A stretch of 64,000 nucleotides of DNA from Streptomyces paludis (GTDB taxonomy: Bacteria; Actinomycetota; Actinomycetes; Streptomycetales; Streptomycetaceae): the NCBI RefSeq assembly GCF_003344965.1, contig NZ_CP031194.1:6138001-6202000 (forward strand), written 5' to 3'. The number at the start of each line of letters is the position of its first letter. Within the stretch, counting starts at the first letter, position 1. Made by a program: the position numbers and the translations under genes. The notes under the pieces were generated by a model that had not been told where the DNA came from, made no database searches, and was given only the letters and a program-made list of their open reading frames with translations. Shown here in pieces: positions 8,690-17,225 of this stretch.

Positions 8690-9219
8690 AAGTCGTCGAC
8701 GCCGAGTACGCGTGGGACGCGCAGCGGTGTCACCACCTGGCGCATGAGCATGCGCAGCGCGGTCGAGCGGGAGATCGCGCAGGCCAGAACGCGGCTGAGG
8801 CGGGCGCCCGCCCGGCCCGCTAACTCCTTGACCACGGAGTTCAGTTGGTTGGTCAGGCGGTTGGTGCGGCGCTGGTAGCGCTCCACGATGCCGGGAACCT
8901 GCTCGCGGAACGTCTGCCGCGGGCAGTCGAGAACCGGGCACACCAGGCGGCGGACCCGCACCGAGACGACGATCCGCCGTCCGTCCACCGGCACGTCCGC
9001 GAGCACCCGCCCATGAAATCCGTGCACCCGCGCTGTTCGAGTCCCGCACGCGGGGCACGGCACCGGATCGTCCCGGGTCCGCGCCGAAACCCGGATGACC
9101 TCGCCCTCGCCCGCCACCCCCTCGATGACCAGGGCCGACAACCCTGAAAACACCACCGCCACAAGCTCATTGACATCGCGCACACCATGCCAACGACAAC
9201 CCTCACCCTTCGTTACCAC
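8690..9219 (-). pseudogene. ISL3-family transposase, N-terminal part
   Basis: From ATG 9219 the frame gives the ISL3 N-terminal zinc-binding region (CPACGTRTARVHGFHGR, then LVCPVLDCPRQTFREQVPG), the helical linker, and the start of the DDE domain (LGVDDFALKR). Similarity stops there, at about 8690. The downstream frame is unrelated, so the catalytic core is lost. It marks the right edge of the IS-rich zone and the likely break that truncated the cassette. Confidence 0.85.
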
Positions 9220-9565
9220 CGATTACGGGCCAGAGCCTGATTCATGACACTCCCCACGGCCGCCGACACCGGGTTCCCCGCGCGGGGCGAAAGGGGTTTC
9301 TGAGCTGCGTGGTGCTGGGATAGAGCCCCTGTGCTGGGATGGTGCTGGCAGATCTGCCCCCTCGTCACCTGTCATCACCCATGCTCACCCCTACCGTGCT
9401 GGGATGCCGTTAACGCTTCCGTGCTGGTTCGCAGGCCGAACTCCGAAGAGGAGGAAGAGGGCGCCGCCGAGTGGCCTTCACATCATTTTCACGGCTCCGA
9501 AGGCCCAGGCGGAAACAAATCCGCACCTGCCCGGCGTTGTTGATCTCCGGATCGAGGAGGGGGAG
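9220..9565. other. Intergenic region with GTGCTGGGAT repeats
   Basis: No gene is evident before the GTG at 9566. The notable content is the motif GTGCTGGGAT at 9312-9321, 9331-9340 and 9396-9405, with the shorter GTGCTGG at 9342 and 9421. All copies have the same orientation and irregular spacing. They could be operator half-sites or iteron-like repeats. A long frame from 9404 reads through this stretch but lacks a ribosome-binding site. Confidence 0.5.
9312..9430 (+). repeat. Short direct repeats GTGCTGGGAT
   Basis: Three exact 10-bp copies and two 7-bp partial copies occur within 119 bp just upstream of the DUF5655 gene. The spacings (19, 65 and 25 bp between starts) are not uniform, so classical plasmid iterons are uncertain. 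A repressor site array for the adjacent gene is an alternative. Confidence 0.5.
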
Positions 9566-10456
9566 GTGTCGGGTCTGAAGTTGTTCCATACGACGAAAAG
9601 CGGTGTGACCGAGGTTCTGCCGCGTCTTGCTGAGGTTGAGGCGGATGTGCAGGGCCTTGTTGAGGCGCACATGGAGACGCTGCTGGGCGTCCGATTTCTG
9701 GCGAGTGAGTACGGCACGGGGCCGGTGCATGGGGGCCGGATCGATTCGCTCGGACTGGACGAGAATGGATCGCCGGTCATCGTCGAGTACAAGCGTGGTG
9801 TTGACGCCGGGGTCATCAATCAGGGCCTGTTCTACCTGGCGTGGTTGATGGACCATCGCGCCGAGTTCGAGCACCTGGTCCGAGACCGGCTCGGGGTGAC
9901 GGCCGTGTCTCAGGTCCTGTGGAGTGGCCCGCGTCTGATCTGCATCGCCGGCGACTTCACCCACTACGACGTGCATGCCGTGCGTGAGCACCGGCGGTCG
10001 ATCGATCTGGTTCGCTACCGGCTCTTCGGCAGCGACCTGCTCGGTCTGGAGACTGTGGCCTCCGTGAGCGGTGGCACGCAGGTGGCCTGCCGGACGCGCC
10101 GCAAGGTGGTTGCCCCGGAGGCGGCCGACGTTCAGGTCGTGGCGATGATGGAGTTGGCGGGGGCGGTTGACGAGGTTTTGCTCGGGCTCGGGGATGGTGT
10201 GAACCGGGTGGAGCGCAAGACCTACCGGGCGTATCAGCGGTTGCGGAACTTCGCGTGTCTGTGTCCGCCTCAGCGGAGCAAGCTGCTGGTCTATCTGAAG
10301 GTTGACCCGAAGGACGTTGACCTTGTTCCGGGTTTCACCCGGGATGTGTCCGGTCTTGGGCACCACGGGACGGGGGATTTGGAGGTGCGGCTCCGTACGC
10401 CGAGGGATGTGGAGCGGGCGCGGGATTTGTTCCGGGCGAGCTACGCGGCGGCGTGA
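9566..10456 (+). CDS. DUF5655-domain protein with a PD-(D/E)XK nuclease-like N-terminus
   Basis: The 296-residue protein starts at GTG 9566 behind a strong gaggaggggg site; the longer frame from 9404 is not needed. The N-terminal part has the layout of a restriction-type nuclease fold: GRIDSLGLDENGSPVIVEYK gives the D...E-x-K residues, followed by GVINQGLFYLAWL. The C-terminal 90 residues (LRNFACLCPPQRSKLLVYLK ... RDVSGLGHHGTGDLEVRLRT) match the DUF5655 type. The family is often found near restriction or mobile genes and probably acts on nucleic acid. A fragment of a second copy lies at 540-662. It converges with the leftward DUF317 gene. Confidence 0.85.
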   Translation: MSGLKLFHTTKSGVTEVLPRLAEVEADVQGLVEAHMETLLGVRFLASEYGTGPVHGGRIDSLGLDENGSPVIVEYKRGVDAGVINQGLFYLAWLMDHRAEFEHLVRDRLGVTAVSQVLWSGPRLICIAGDFTHYDVHAVREHRRSIDLVRYRLFGSDLLGLETVASVSGGTQVACRTRRKVVAPEAADVQVVAMMELAGAVDEVLLGLGDGVNRVERKTYRAYQRLRNFACLCPPQRSKLLVYLKVDPKDVDLVPGFTRDVSGLGHHGTGDLEVRLRTPRDVERARDLFRASYAAA

Positions 10457-10566
10457 TGGGATGCTGCTGCCCGCTTCCTGGCGGGGCGCGTTTCGTGGCG
10501 TAGGCGCGGTCGTGGGTGGGTGCCTTTCGTCGTGGGGGCGGTGGGCGGCGGTGGACTGTCCATGGT

Positions 10567-10605
10567 GCGCGGGATCGCCGGTTTGGCCAACCGGCGATCC
10601 CGCGC
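10567..10605. terminator. Strong hairpin between convergent genes (repeat hairpin copy A)
   Basis: A perfect 17-bp stem (10567-10583 with 10589-10605) closes a 5-base loop (tggcc). It lies 30 bp beyond the stop of the leftward DUF317 gene and 110 bp beyond the stop of the rightward DUF5655 gene, so it can serve both as a terminator. The core gccggtttggccaaccggc recurs at two other gene ends in the window (27663-27690 and 47532-47560). Confidence 0.75.
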
Positions 10606-10634
10606 TGTGTTGCCCGGCTGGTGTGTGCCGGTGA

Positions 10635-12002
10635 TCAGCGTGAACGGCTGGAGGCTGGGCTGGCTGCGACGGCCGGAGCGGCCGGCGTACTGGTAGCGCA
10701 ACGGGACCTGTGCTCGCGGCCCGACTGTGCCTGGCGCGTGCCGGTCCCGTGGGCGAGGGTTTCGGAGAGGTCGGCCAGCAGTGAACTCGGGGTGTGCGGG
10801 GACGCGGTGATGGCCCAGGTGGGGCGGTCGATACCGGGTCCGGCCCACACGGTCCAGGTGGCCAGATTCTGATTCGGGTGCTGTGCGGTGAAGGCGTCGA
10901 ACTGGACGCCTGAGTCTCCGTTGGGGGATGTCCAGCGGATCCATCGCCCGTTGACGGTGTGTTTCCATCCGGCGTCGGAGAGCGGCTGGGTGGCCGCGGT
11001 GACCATTTTCTCGTCCATCGGGGAGCCGGTGGCCGTGTCCCGGCCGTCGCTGTCGGCGAGGTGGGTCAGCAGCTGCTGCAGTATGGGGGCTGGGGTTGTG
11101 CCTGTCGCGGTGAGGACCCAGATGCGGTCGGAGACGGGTGTCTCGTAGGCGGCTACGGTCCACGCGGTGTCGTGGGCGGGGGTTTCGTGGACGCGTTCGA
11201 TGCGCAGGGTCTGCGACTCGTGGATGGCGTGGGTTGTCTCGTCCGACCAGGTCCGCCATTTCTCGAACTCGCTGTGTGCGTCGAAGAAGGCGCTGAGAAG
11301 TGCGTCGTGGTCGCCGGCGTCGGCCAGGTGGACGGGGACTGTCTCCGGGTCCGCGCGGGAGTCTTCGGATAGGCCGGCGGTCACGTCGAAGACAGTGCGG
11401 GCTTCGATGGCGGCGCGTTCGGTGTCGGTCAGGGGCGCCGGGCCGGGGCGCATCTTGGCCGAGTGGACCTTCTCGAAGACGAGCAGGGCCCGCGCGGGCG
11501 AATCGAAGGTGCCGGCGACATGGCGCAGGTGGTCCTCGCCGTACAGGTGGACGGACTTGCCACCCGCGCCGAGGTAAGTGCCGACGGCGACGGTGGTGTG
11601 GCCGTCGTGGGCGTGGGCGTGGATGAGGAGCCGGCCGTGGCGGATGTCGTCGTGGATCTTCTGCGCCTGGTTGGAGACCTCGCGGATTTCGCTGCGGGTG
11701 CACCACGGCATCGGGTAGTTGGGCCAGGCCCATTCCTCGTCCATCGCTTTCCGGAGCCGAGGGGTGATCTCGACGATAATGCCTTCGGCGATCAGATGTT
11801 TGGCTGCGTCCTCGGCCCAGTAGGGCTCCTCGTGATCGATGCGGGCCAGGACCAGGACGTTGGTGGCGGTGACGGTCCAGTCGGCTGCTTCCAGAGCCGT
11901 GAGGGCGACGTGGGCGTGGGTGCCGGTCAGGACGGCGGTCACGGCGCTGGCATGGGTGGGGTGGGTGTGGAGGCGGACGTGGGCGTCGATGGCGGGAGTC
12001 AT
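10635..12002 (-). CDS. DUF317 protein, long version
   Basis: The 455-residue protein starts at ATG 12002; the frame upstream is a shadow. The N-terminal half is not a recognised domain (LTALEAADWTVTATNVLVLAR; VTATNVLVLARIDHEEPYWA) and may bind a partner. The C-terminal half has two DUF317 units, seen in SDAGWKHTVNGRWIRWTSP and TWTVWAGPGIDRPTWAIT. DUF317 proteins are found almost only in Streptomyces plasmids and integrative elements; their function is unknown. It follows the DnaB-N gene by 64 bp and is the last gene before the convergent terminator. Confidence 0.8.
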   Translation of the reverse strand: MTPAIDAHVRLHTHPTHASAVTAVLTGTHAHVALTALEAADWTVTATNVLVLARIDHEEPYWAEDAAKHLIAEGIIVEITPRLRKAMDEEWAWPNYPMPWCTRSEIREVSNQAQKIHDDIRHGRLLIHAHAHDGHTTVAVGTYLGAGGKSVHLYGEDHLRHVAGTFDSPARALLVFEKVHSAKMRPGPAPLTDTERAAIEARTVFDVTAGLSEDSRADPETVPVHLADAGDHDALLSAFFDAHSEFEKWRTWSDETTHAIHESQTLRIERVHETPAHDTAWTVAAYETPVSDRIWVLTATGTTPAPILQQLLTHLADSDGRDTATGSPMDEKMVTAATQPLSDAGWKHTVNGRWIRWTSPNGDSGVQFDAFTAQHPNQNLATWTVWAGPGIDRPTWAITASPHTPSSLLADLSETLAHGTGTRQAQSGREHRSRCATSTPAAPAVAASPASSRSR

Positions 12003-12066
12003 GTGGGGGTCTCGTCTCTTCTGCCTGTGGCCGGGCCTTCGGGCCCGGCCACCGAGGTACGCGGGG

Positions 12067-13185
12067 CTACCGGGTTGCTCGTGTGGACCGGGCGGTGTGC
12101 GCAGGCGTGGTGGTCGGTGGGCCGGCGCGGCTGGTGGGTGCCGGCCGTCGCCGCTGTGGCGGGGCGGTTTTGGTGGCGTGCTGCCAGCGGGTGCGGACGG
12201 CGCTGATGTCGGCGAGGGCGCGGCGGGCGCCGACGACGAGCTGGAACGGGGTGTTCGCCGGGTCGCCGGCATACGCCTCGATACGTCGGCCGGTGCGCTC
12301 GGCCGTGGTCAGGAGGGACCGCCGCAGGGCGCACTCGCCCCAGTGCTCGACGGAACCGGCCGGTTCGGCCAGCAGACGGAGGACTTCGCCCGGTTCGCTG
12401 CCGCCGTCCAGCACGCCGCGCTGCTGCGCCTCCCACAGGACGGTGACGGGGTCGATGGGTTCGCGGCGCCGGGCCAGGGCGGTCAGGCACTGCCACAGGC
12501 CGGCGTGCAGAGGCAGGGTGAGGTCGCCGGGGAGCAGCCACCGGACGGAATCGATGTCGGCGGGGTAGGCCGTAGCGGTGGCGAGCAGTAGCTGCTCCTC
12601 CTCGACGGCCTCCGTGTGGTCGGGCGCACCGGGCGGCGGCGGTGCCGTGGTACGGGGCAGCATGCCTGCGCGAGGCGGGAATCGGACCGCGATGTCGTCC
12701 ACAACGGCGGCGAGTGCGTCGGTTTCGGCGAGCACCGTCTGTACGGGGTGCGGGAGGGAAGCATCGTGGACGGTCTGGACGAGGCGTCCGGTGGCCGTCA
12801 GGAGGCGGCGCCGGGCGTGTTCGGCTTCGACCATCCGGGCGTAGGCCGGTGCGTGGCTGGGCCAGGGGCAGACCTGGACGAGGGCATGCAGGTAGGAGGC
12901 GGTCAGGCCGCGCGCCTGCCTCCGTCCTGTGGCGAGGACGCGGTCGAGCCACTCGGTGTTCTTCGCGTGCTCGGCGGGGTCGGGCGGCGGCACGGTGCTG
13001 ATCGCGGTGTACAGGGCGGTGTGGGTGGCGGTGGAGAAGGAGTCGGCGGTGATGCCGGTGATGTCGCTGAGGCGGTGCGGATTGAGGAGGAGGGCGCCGA
13101 GGAGGGCCTGTTCGAGGTGGAACACAGGCGGGGGCAGTGCGATGGCGTCGAGGTCGTTTTCGTCGGGTTCGGGGGAGTGGGGCAT
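12067..13185 (-). CDS. DnaB N-terminal-domain protein (helicase-loader-like)
   Basis: The 372-residue protein has two DnaB-N-like helical domains. One is near the N-terminus (PPVFHLEQALLGALLLNPHR). A second starts around residue 190 (EEEQLLLATATAYPADIDSVRW). It has no RecA-type ATPase domain, so it is not a helicase itself. DnaB-N domains mediate helicase oligomerisation and primase or loader contact. The ATG start (13185) overlaps the stop of the cytosine methyltransferase (TGATG). A Pro/Arg-rich tail follows. It may recruit the host helicase to element DNA (inference). Confidence 0.75.
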   Translation of the reverse strand: MPHSPEPDENDLDAIALPPPVFHLEQALLGALLLNPHRLSDITGITADSFSTATHTALYTAISTVPPPDPAEHAKNTEWLDRVLATGRRQARGLTASYLHALVQVCPWPSHAPAYARMVEAEHARRRLLTATGRLVQTVHDASLPHPVQTVLAETDALAAVVDDIAVRFPPRAGMLPRTTAPPPPGAPDHTEAVEEEQLLLATATAYPADIDSVRWLLPGDLTLPLHAGLWQCLTALARRREPIDPVTVLWEAQQRGVLDGGSEPGEVLRLLAEPAGSVEHWGECALRRSLLTTAERTGRRIEAYAGDPANTPFQLVVGARRALADISAVRTRWQHATKTAPPQRRRPAPTSRAGPPTTTPAHTARSTRATR

Positions 13186-14456
13186 CAGGCGGCGAGGGTG
13201 AAGTCGTTGGGGTTGAGGGTGACGCCGAGGTGCGGGGCGAGGAGGTGGCCGGCGAGCAGCGGGGGTACGGCGTTGCCGATCTGGGAGAACTGCTGGCCTT
13301 TGTTTCCGGCCCAGGGGTAGTCGGCGGGGAAGGTCTGCAGGAGGCCGGCTTCGCGGGCGGTGATCCGGATCGGCTCCGGCGCCGGCGGAGTGCCGCTGCC
13401 GTCGGTCTGAGACGAGGTCGGGGTGGCGACCCAGGTGCATTCGTTCGCCCGGTGCCCGAAGAACAGCGTGCCTGCCGGCTCGGACAGCGGACGGACGGTG
13501 GCGTTCGCCTGGTTGTTGCTGCGCAAGGACCAGGACCAGCGATGGGCCTCGTCGGCGACAGCTGGGTCTGGAGCGTCGGCGGCCCGGGTCTCGCATGCGC
13601 CGTGCCGGGCCGTCCGCCCAGGGCCTTCGCGGGGGGACTGCCGGATTACTTCGTCAGCTCGGGGCGTCCAAGTGCCGCGCTCCCGGGCGTTGGCGAGTGC
13701 CCGGCGCGAGCCGGACGGGAACGGTTCGGGGCCGCCTCCCGGCCCGCCGCCGGCGCAGACGGTGGGGACGGGGCGGTCGGTGGCGCCCCAGCCCAGGGCC
13801 TGAGCCATGCTGACCCAGCGGGCGCGGCCCGGTCCGAACAGGGACTGCGGTTCGGCGACCCGGGCATGGGTCGGCGGGGGAGGTTCGGCGACCCGCACGC
13901 GGGAGGCGAGGAGGATCGCCCGCCTCCGCGTCTGGGGTATCCCGTAGTCGGCGGCCTGGATGATCCCGGTCCAGACGGAGAACCCCCAGCTCCGCAGGAT
14001 GGCCGCGTACTGCCTCCACAGCGGCAGGACATCGGGGACTTCCTCCATCGCGATCCACTCCGGTTCGCCGACCGTGTTCAGGGCGTGGAGGTAGCGCATC
14101 GGCTCGGCGGCCAGCAGGGAGCGTCCGTCCCGGCACGCGGTGAGGAGTCCCGCGCGGGTGTCGCGTCCGGCGGCGAGGTCGGCGACCGCCTGGTGGACCA
14201 GCGGCTGGTCGACCAGCCCCAGGCGCTTGCCGGCCATCGACCACGCCTGGCACGGAGGACTCGCCAGCAGCCCCGTCGTACGGCCGAGCCACGGCCACGT
14301 CGGATACACCGCCACATCCGTCCGCACCGTCAACTGCCCGGCCCGTACGCGGGTTTGGCAGGCCCAGGCATCCCACTCCAGACCGACATCGCGGACCCCG
14401 AGCACGTTCAGAGCATGGCTCCAGCCGCCGGGACCGGCGAAGAGGTCGAGTATCAC
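13185..14456 (-). CDS. DNA (cytosine-5) methyltransferase
   Basis: The 423-residue protein shows the m5C motifs in order: I (DLFAGPGGWSHAL), IV with the catalytic Cys (ASPPCQAWSMAGKR), VI-like (MEEVPDVLP), VIII (PQTRRRAILLASR) and X (SQIGNAVPPLLA). The region between VIII and X is the target-recognition part. It starts at GTG 14456, overlapping the TGA of the PP-loop gene (GTGA), so there are no residues before motif I. No cognate restriction enzyme is adjacent. It is probably a solitary methyltransferase that protects the element or regulates it. Confidence 0.9.
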   Translation of the reverse strand: MILDLFAGPGGWSHALNVLGVRDVGLEWDAWACQTRVRAGQLTVRTDVAVYPTWPWLGRTTGLLASPPCQAWSMAGKRLGLVDQPLVHQAVADLAAGRDTRAGLLTACRDGRSLLAAEPMRYLHALNTVGEPEWIAMEEVPDVLPLWRQYAAILRSWGFSVWTGIIQAADYGIPQTRRRAILLASRVRVAEPPPPTHARVAEPQSLFGPGRARWVSMAQALGWGATDRPVPTVCAGGGPGGGPEPFPSGSRRALANARERGTWTPRADEVIRQSPREGPGRTARHGACETRAADAPDPAVADEAHRWSWSLRSNNQANATVRPLSEPAGTLFFGHRANECTWVATPTSSQTDGSGTPPAPEPIRITAREAGLLQTFPADYPWAGNKGQQFSQIGNAVPPLLAGHLLAPHLGVTLNPNDFTLAA

Positions 14457-15376
14457 GTGGCCAGCCCGAAGCCGTCCCGCGTCAGCCCGTCCGCATTGCC
14501 GCGGCACGCCCAGGGAGAACAGCCGTCCGCGACGCCGTTTTCCAACTCATCGGCTTCGTCTGCCTCGGCGCGCAGTGCTGCGCGTTCTGAGGCGGTGACG
14601 TGGTCGATCGGCGCCTGGCTCAGCGGGACGCGGGAGCGGTGCAGGAATGCCTCGCCGAGCAGTCGGTTGCCTGCCGCGTTGGCGCGGGCGTTTCCCTGCC
14701 GGATGGCCGCGTCGAATTCGACGACGTCTGCCCACTCGGACGGGGACGTGTCTCTGATGTGTCGCCACTGGGCGTTTCCGTGGAACGGGCATCCCAGGCA
14801 GCTCGATTTCGGCGTATCGGCCAGCCCGAGCGAGGTCAGGTACCGAAGGCAGTCGGACCTGTTCCAGGACAGGTCCAGAAGAGGATGTCGGTTGCGCATA
14901 TACATGACGTCGGCGTCCTTGGCGCGGTGGAATTCATCGGTGGAGATTCCCACCCACTGCTCGACGAACACTCCCTTGGGGATGCGCAAAGGGTGGGGGT
15001 AGCCGAGCAGCTCGCGAACCTTCTGTTTTATCGGCTTTATCTTGTATTCGCCGGTGCACTGACGTCGGGTCATGCCGGGTCGCCCGTCCTTGTTGAGGAT
15101 ATGGAGGGGCATGGATGCGAACCGGTGATCTGGGTTCAGAGCGTCGTCGCGAATGTTGCCGGAGGACACGCGCAGAACTGGAATTCCGGCGGGTTTGGCT
15201 ATTTCCTCTTCCATGCGGTCAAGGTGCGCGTAGACCGCTTCGGGCTCCCATCCAGTGTCGGCGAAAATTGCGAAGTCGACCTTCGGCAAGACGCCTTCGG
15301 CTGACAGGGCGAGCAAGGTGCTGGATTGAACTCCCGCGCCAAGAGAAAGGGCACGGAATCGCGGCAGATCTGAAAT
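14453..15376 (-). CDS. PP-loop enzyme of the PAPS-reductase-like family
   Basis: The frame contains the PP-loop SLGAGVQSSTLLALS about 10 residues in, then IFADTGWEPEAVYAHLD, a TRRQCTGEYKIKPIK segment and a CLGCPFHGNAQWRHI motif. This is the layout of PAPS-reductase-like proteins of phages and mobile elements. These are ATP pyrophosphatases that activate a substrate by adenylylation; DndC of the phosphorothioation system is a relative. The first ATG/GTG lies inside the PP-loop, so the true start must be upstream. The best placed codon is ATT 15376, 6 bases after AGGAA; CTG 15367 is another option. It is coupled to the cytosine methyltransferase, which suggests a role in DNA or tRNA modification (inference). 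Confidence 0.8.
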   Translation of the reverse strand: MSDLPRFRALSLGAGVQSSTLLALSAEGVLPKVDFAIFADTGWEPEAVYAHLDRMEEEIAKPAGIPVLRVSSGNIRDDALNPDHRFASMPLHILNKDGRPGMTRRQCTGEYKIKPIKQKVRELLGYPHPLRIPKGVFVEQWVGISTDEFHRAKDADVMYMRNRHPLLDLSWNRSDCLRYLTSLGLADTPKSSCLGCPFHGNAQWRHIRDTSPSEWADVVEFDAAIRQGNARANAAGNRLLGEAFLHRSRVPLSQAPIDHVTASERAALRAEADEADELENGVADGCSPWACRGNADGLTRDGFGLAT

Positions 15377-15891
15377 GGTGTTTCCTGGAGGTCGGGAGAT
15401 GGGGGTGGAACCCTCAATGCGGCTGACGCGTCAGCGGTTGACGGGGGATCAGCCACTGCGGAATATGGTGTGAGGGAGGACGAGGCTGCCGGCGGCCAGC
15501 ACGCGGGTAAGCACTGAGGCGAGCGGCCGGGCCAGGCGCTTGGGGCCCGTGGCGGCTGACGGGGTTATGAGTAGGTCATGACGGTGGTGGGCCACAGGGC
15601 AGCGGCGTGCTCGATAGCGCGGAGGGCGCGGTCGAGGATGTCACCGGGGCGCAGGGGCGCGCTGGTAGGCAGCCTGGATGACGGGTCCGTGAGGGCGCGT
15701 CATGGTGGGTGCTGTCGCCCTCGAACAGAGGCGGGTACCTGCTCGCGCGTCTGGTCGAGGTGACGCGGCTCGGCGGTTGGCAGGTGCAGTCAGGCGGGGA
15801 CGAACATGCCGAGCGTGCAACAGGATTGCGCGAGGGGTATGCCGGGGCGCCGGGGACCGGGGCGCTGTGGCTGGGCTGTTTCGCTGGGGGA
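15377..15891. other. Intergenic region; possible leftover minus-strand peptide
   Basis: No convincing gene is present. On the minus strand a frame open from about 15702 to the TAA at 15565 encodes a coherent-looking end (RPGDILDRALRAIEHAAALW) but has no usable start. It may be a decayed small gene. The rest is GC-rich sequence without clear signals; a promoter for the PP-loop operon may lie here. Confidence 0.35.
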
Positions 15892-17104
15892 TCAGCGGTG
15901 GCGTCCGGTCGTTGGAGTCAGGGGTGGCGCGGGGGCGGCGGTGCTTGGGCCGTGATGGCGGTACGCGTTGGGCGCGGTATCCACTCCGGGCGGGTTGCTG
16001 AACGCGGAAGCTACGCGGTCGAGGGTCTGGGCGATCTGCTGGGCCTGACCGTGGGCGTCATGGAGTTGCTTGGCGATGTCGTCGGGGTACCGGTTCCATT
16101 GGGCTCGGTACTGGTAGCGCTGGATGATCTCGGCGGCATTACGCAGCTGTTCGGCGACCTGCCGCAGGAGTGCGGTCTGCTGCTCGGGGGCAGTCGCGGT
16201 GTGTGCGGTTTGCAAGAGCGCGTCCAGGGCGGCGGGCAGCGTCTTGTTGTCCGTGGGGAGGCCGTAGAGAGTGGCGTGCAGCGCTTGGGCGAACACCGTA
16301 ACCGGCCCGCCCCGGCTGCGGGCGCGGTACTCGACTGGGGCTTGTCGGCGGGCGCCGAAGCTGACGGTCACGTCACGGGGAGCGGCACCGGGGTGGAGCT
16401 GATCGGCGAGGGCGCGGGCGAGAGTATGCACGGTCGGGGTGTCGGAGGGCGTGGTAACTCCCATTCGGACGGCGGTGATGATGTTTACGAGGGTGGTCAG
16501 CGGGTGCGGCGATGGTCGGACGGTGCGGGCGGTGAGCCGGTGGCGGTGGTTGAGGGGCGGCGGCGGCAGGTATGTCGATCGGTGGGGGATGCCGAGGCTG
16601 ACGCGGGCGCCGAGACCGTGGGTGTATGTGCGCGTCTCGGCAGCCGTGACAACCGGCGGGTAGTCCGTGCTCGTCCAGCCCGTCCTGTGGACGGTAGGGC
16701 GAGGCCGTTGGCCGCGGGAATGAAGCTGTTCTGCTTCAGGAGGGAACGGGCGGCGGCGTTCTCGGCGGTCACGGCATTGGTGCCGTCACCGAACTGGAAG
16801 CGAAGGTCCGGGTCGGCCACTGGATGATCGGGGCTCCAGCGCGTCGTCCAGGAACGGCCGATGAGGTCGTGGGTGCGGGCGGACAAGCCCGCAGAAGGCG
16901 ACTCCGGCGTGTTCGTGCGCGTCCTGCGCGGTGCCCGTTGGCAGCGCGTGGAGACTGCGACCGAGGTGTTTTCGGGCAGGGGAGCCGGCCTCGGTCAGTA
17001 GCCGGTCGGTGCTGCGGGTGCGGCGGTTGAGGACGACGGAGGTGTGACCGTCGTCGGTGGATCCGGAACACATCGGGGCTGTCCGGAAGAGCCACGGTGT
17101 CCAA
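15892..17104 (-). pseudogene. Element gene of about 400 codons broken by at least three frameshifts
   Basis: Four consecutive minus-strand frame segments join into one plausible protein. The first begins at TTG 17104 (DTVALPDSPDVFRI). It shifts near 17055 to TDDGHTSVVLNRRTRSTDRL, near 16887 to SARTHDLIGRSWTTRWSPDH, and near 16690 to WTSTDYPPVVTAAETRTYTH, which continues in frame through the 190-residue ORF ending at 15892. That last segment includes the coiled-coil-like ALLRQVAEQLRNAAEIIQRY. Each break can be repaired by one inserted or deleted base. Either the gene is decaying or the assembly has indel errors. No function is known; its neighbours are element genes. Confidence 0.65.
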
Positions 17105-17225
17105 GGATTTCGGTGGCGGCCGGCTGGGCGGGGTGTTGGCACGAGAGGCTTTCGGAGCCGTTAGTGGCAGGGTCGGCCGGGATCGCGTGTGTATTGGCGG
17201 GGCAGCGTGGGGAGGGAGATGTGGG

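Noticed and set aside
13137..15002. 621-codon plus-strand ORF
   Set aside because: It lies antisense to the methyltransferase and PP-loop genes, which show full sets of family motifs. Long antisense frames are expected at this G+C content.
15709..16827. 372-codon plus-strand ORF
   Set aside because: Antisense to the frameshifted minus-strand gene, whose segments read as coherent protein. The plus frame has a biased Gly/Arg composition and no start signal.
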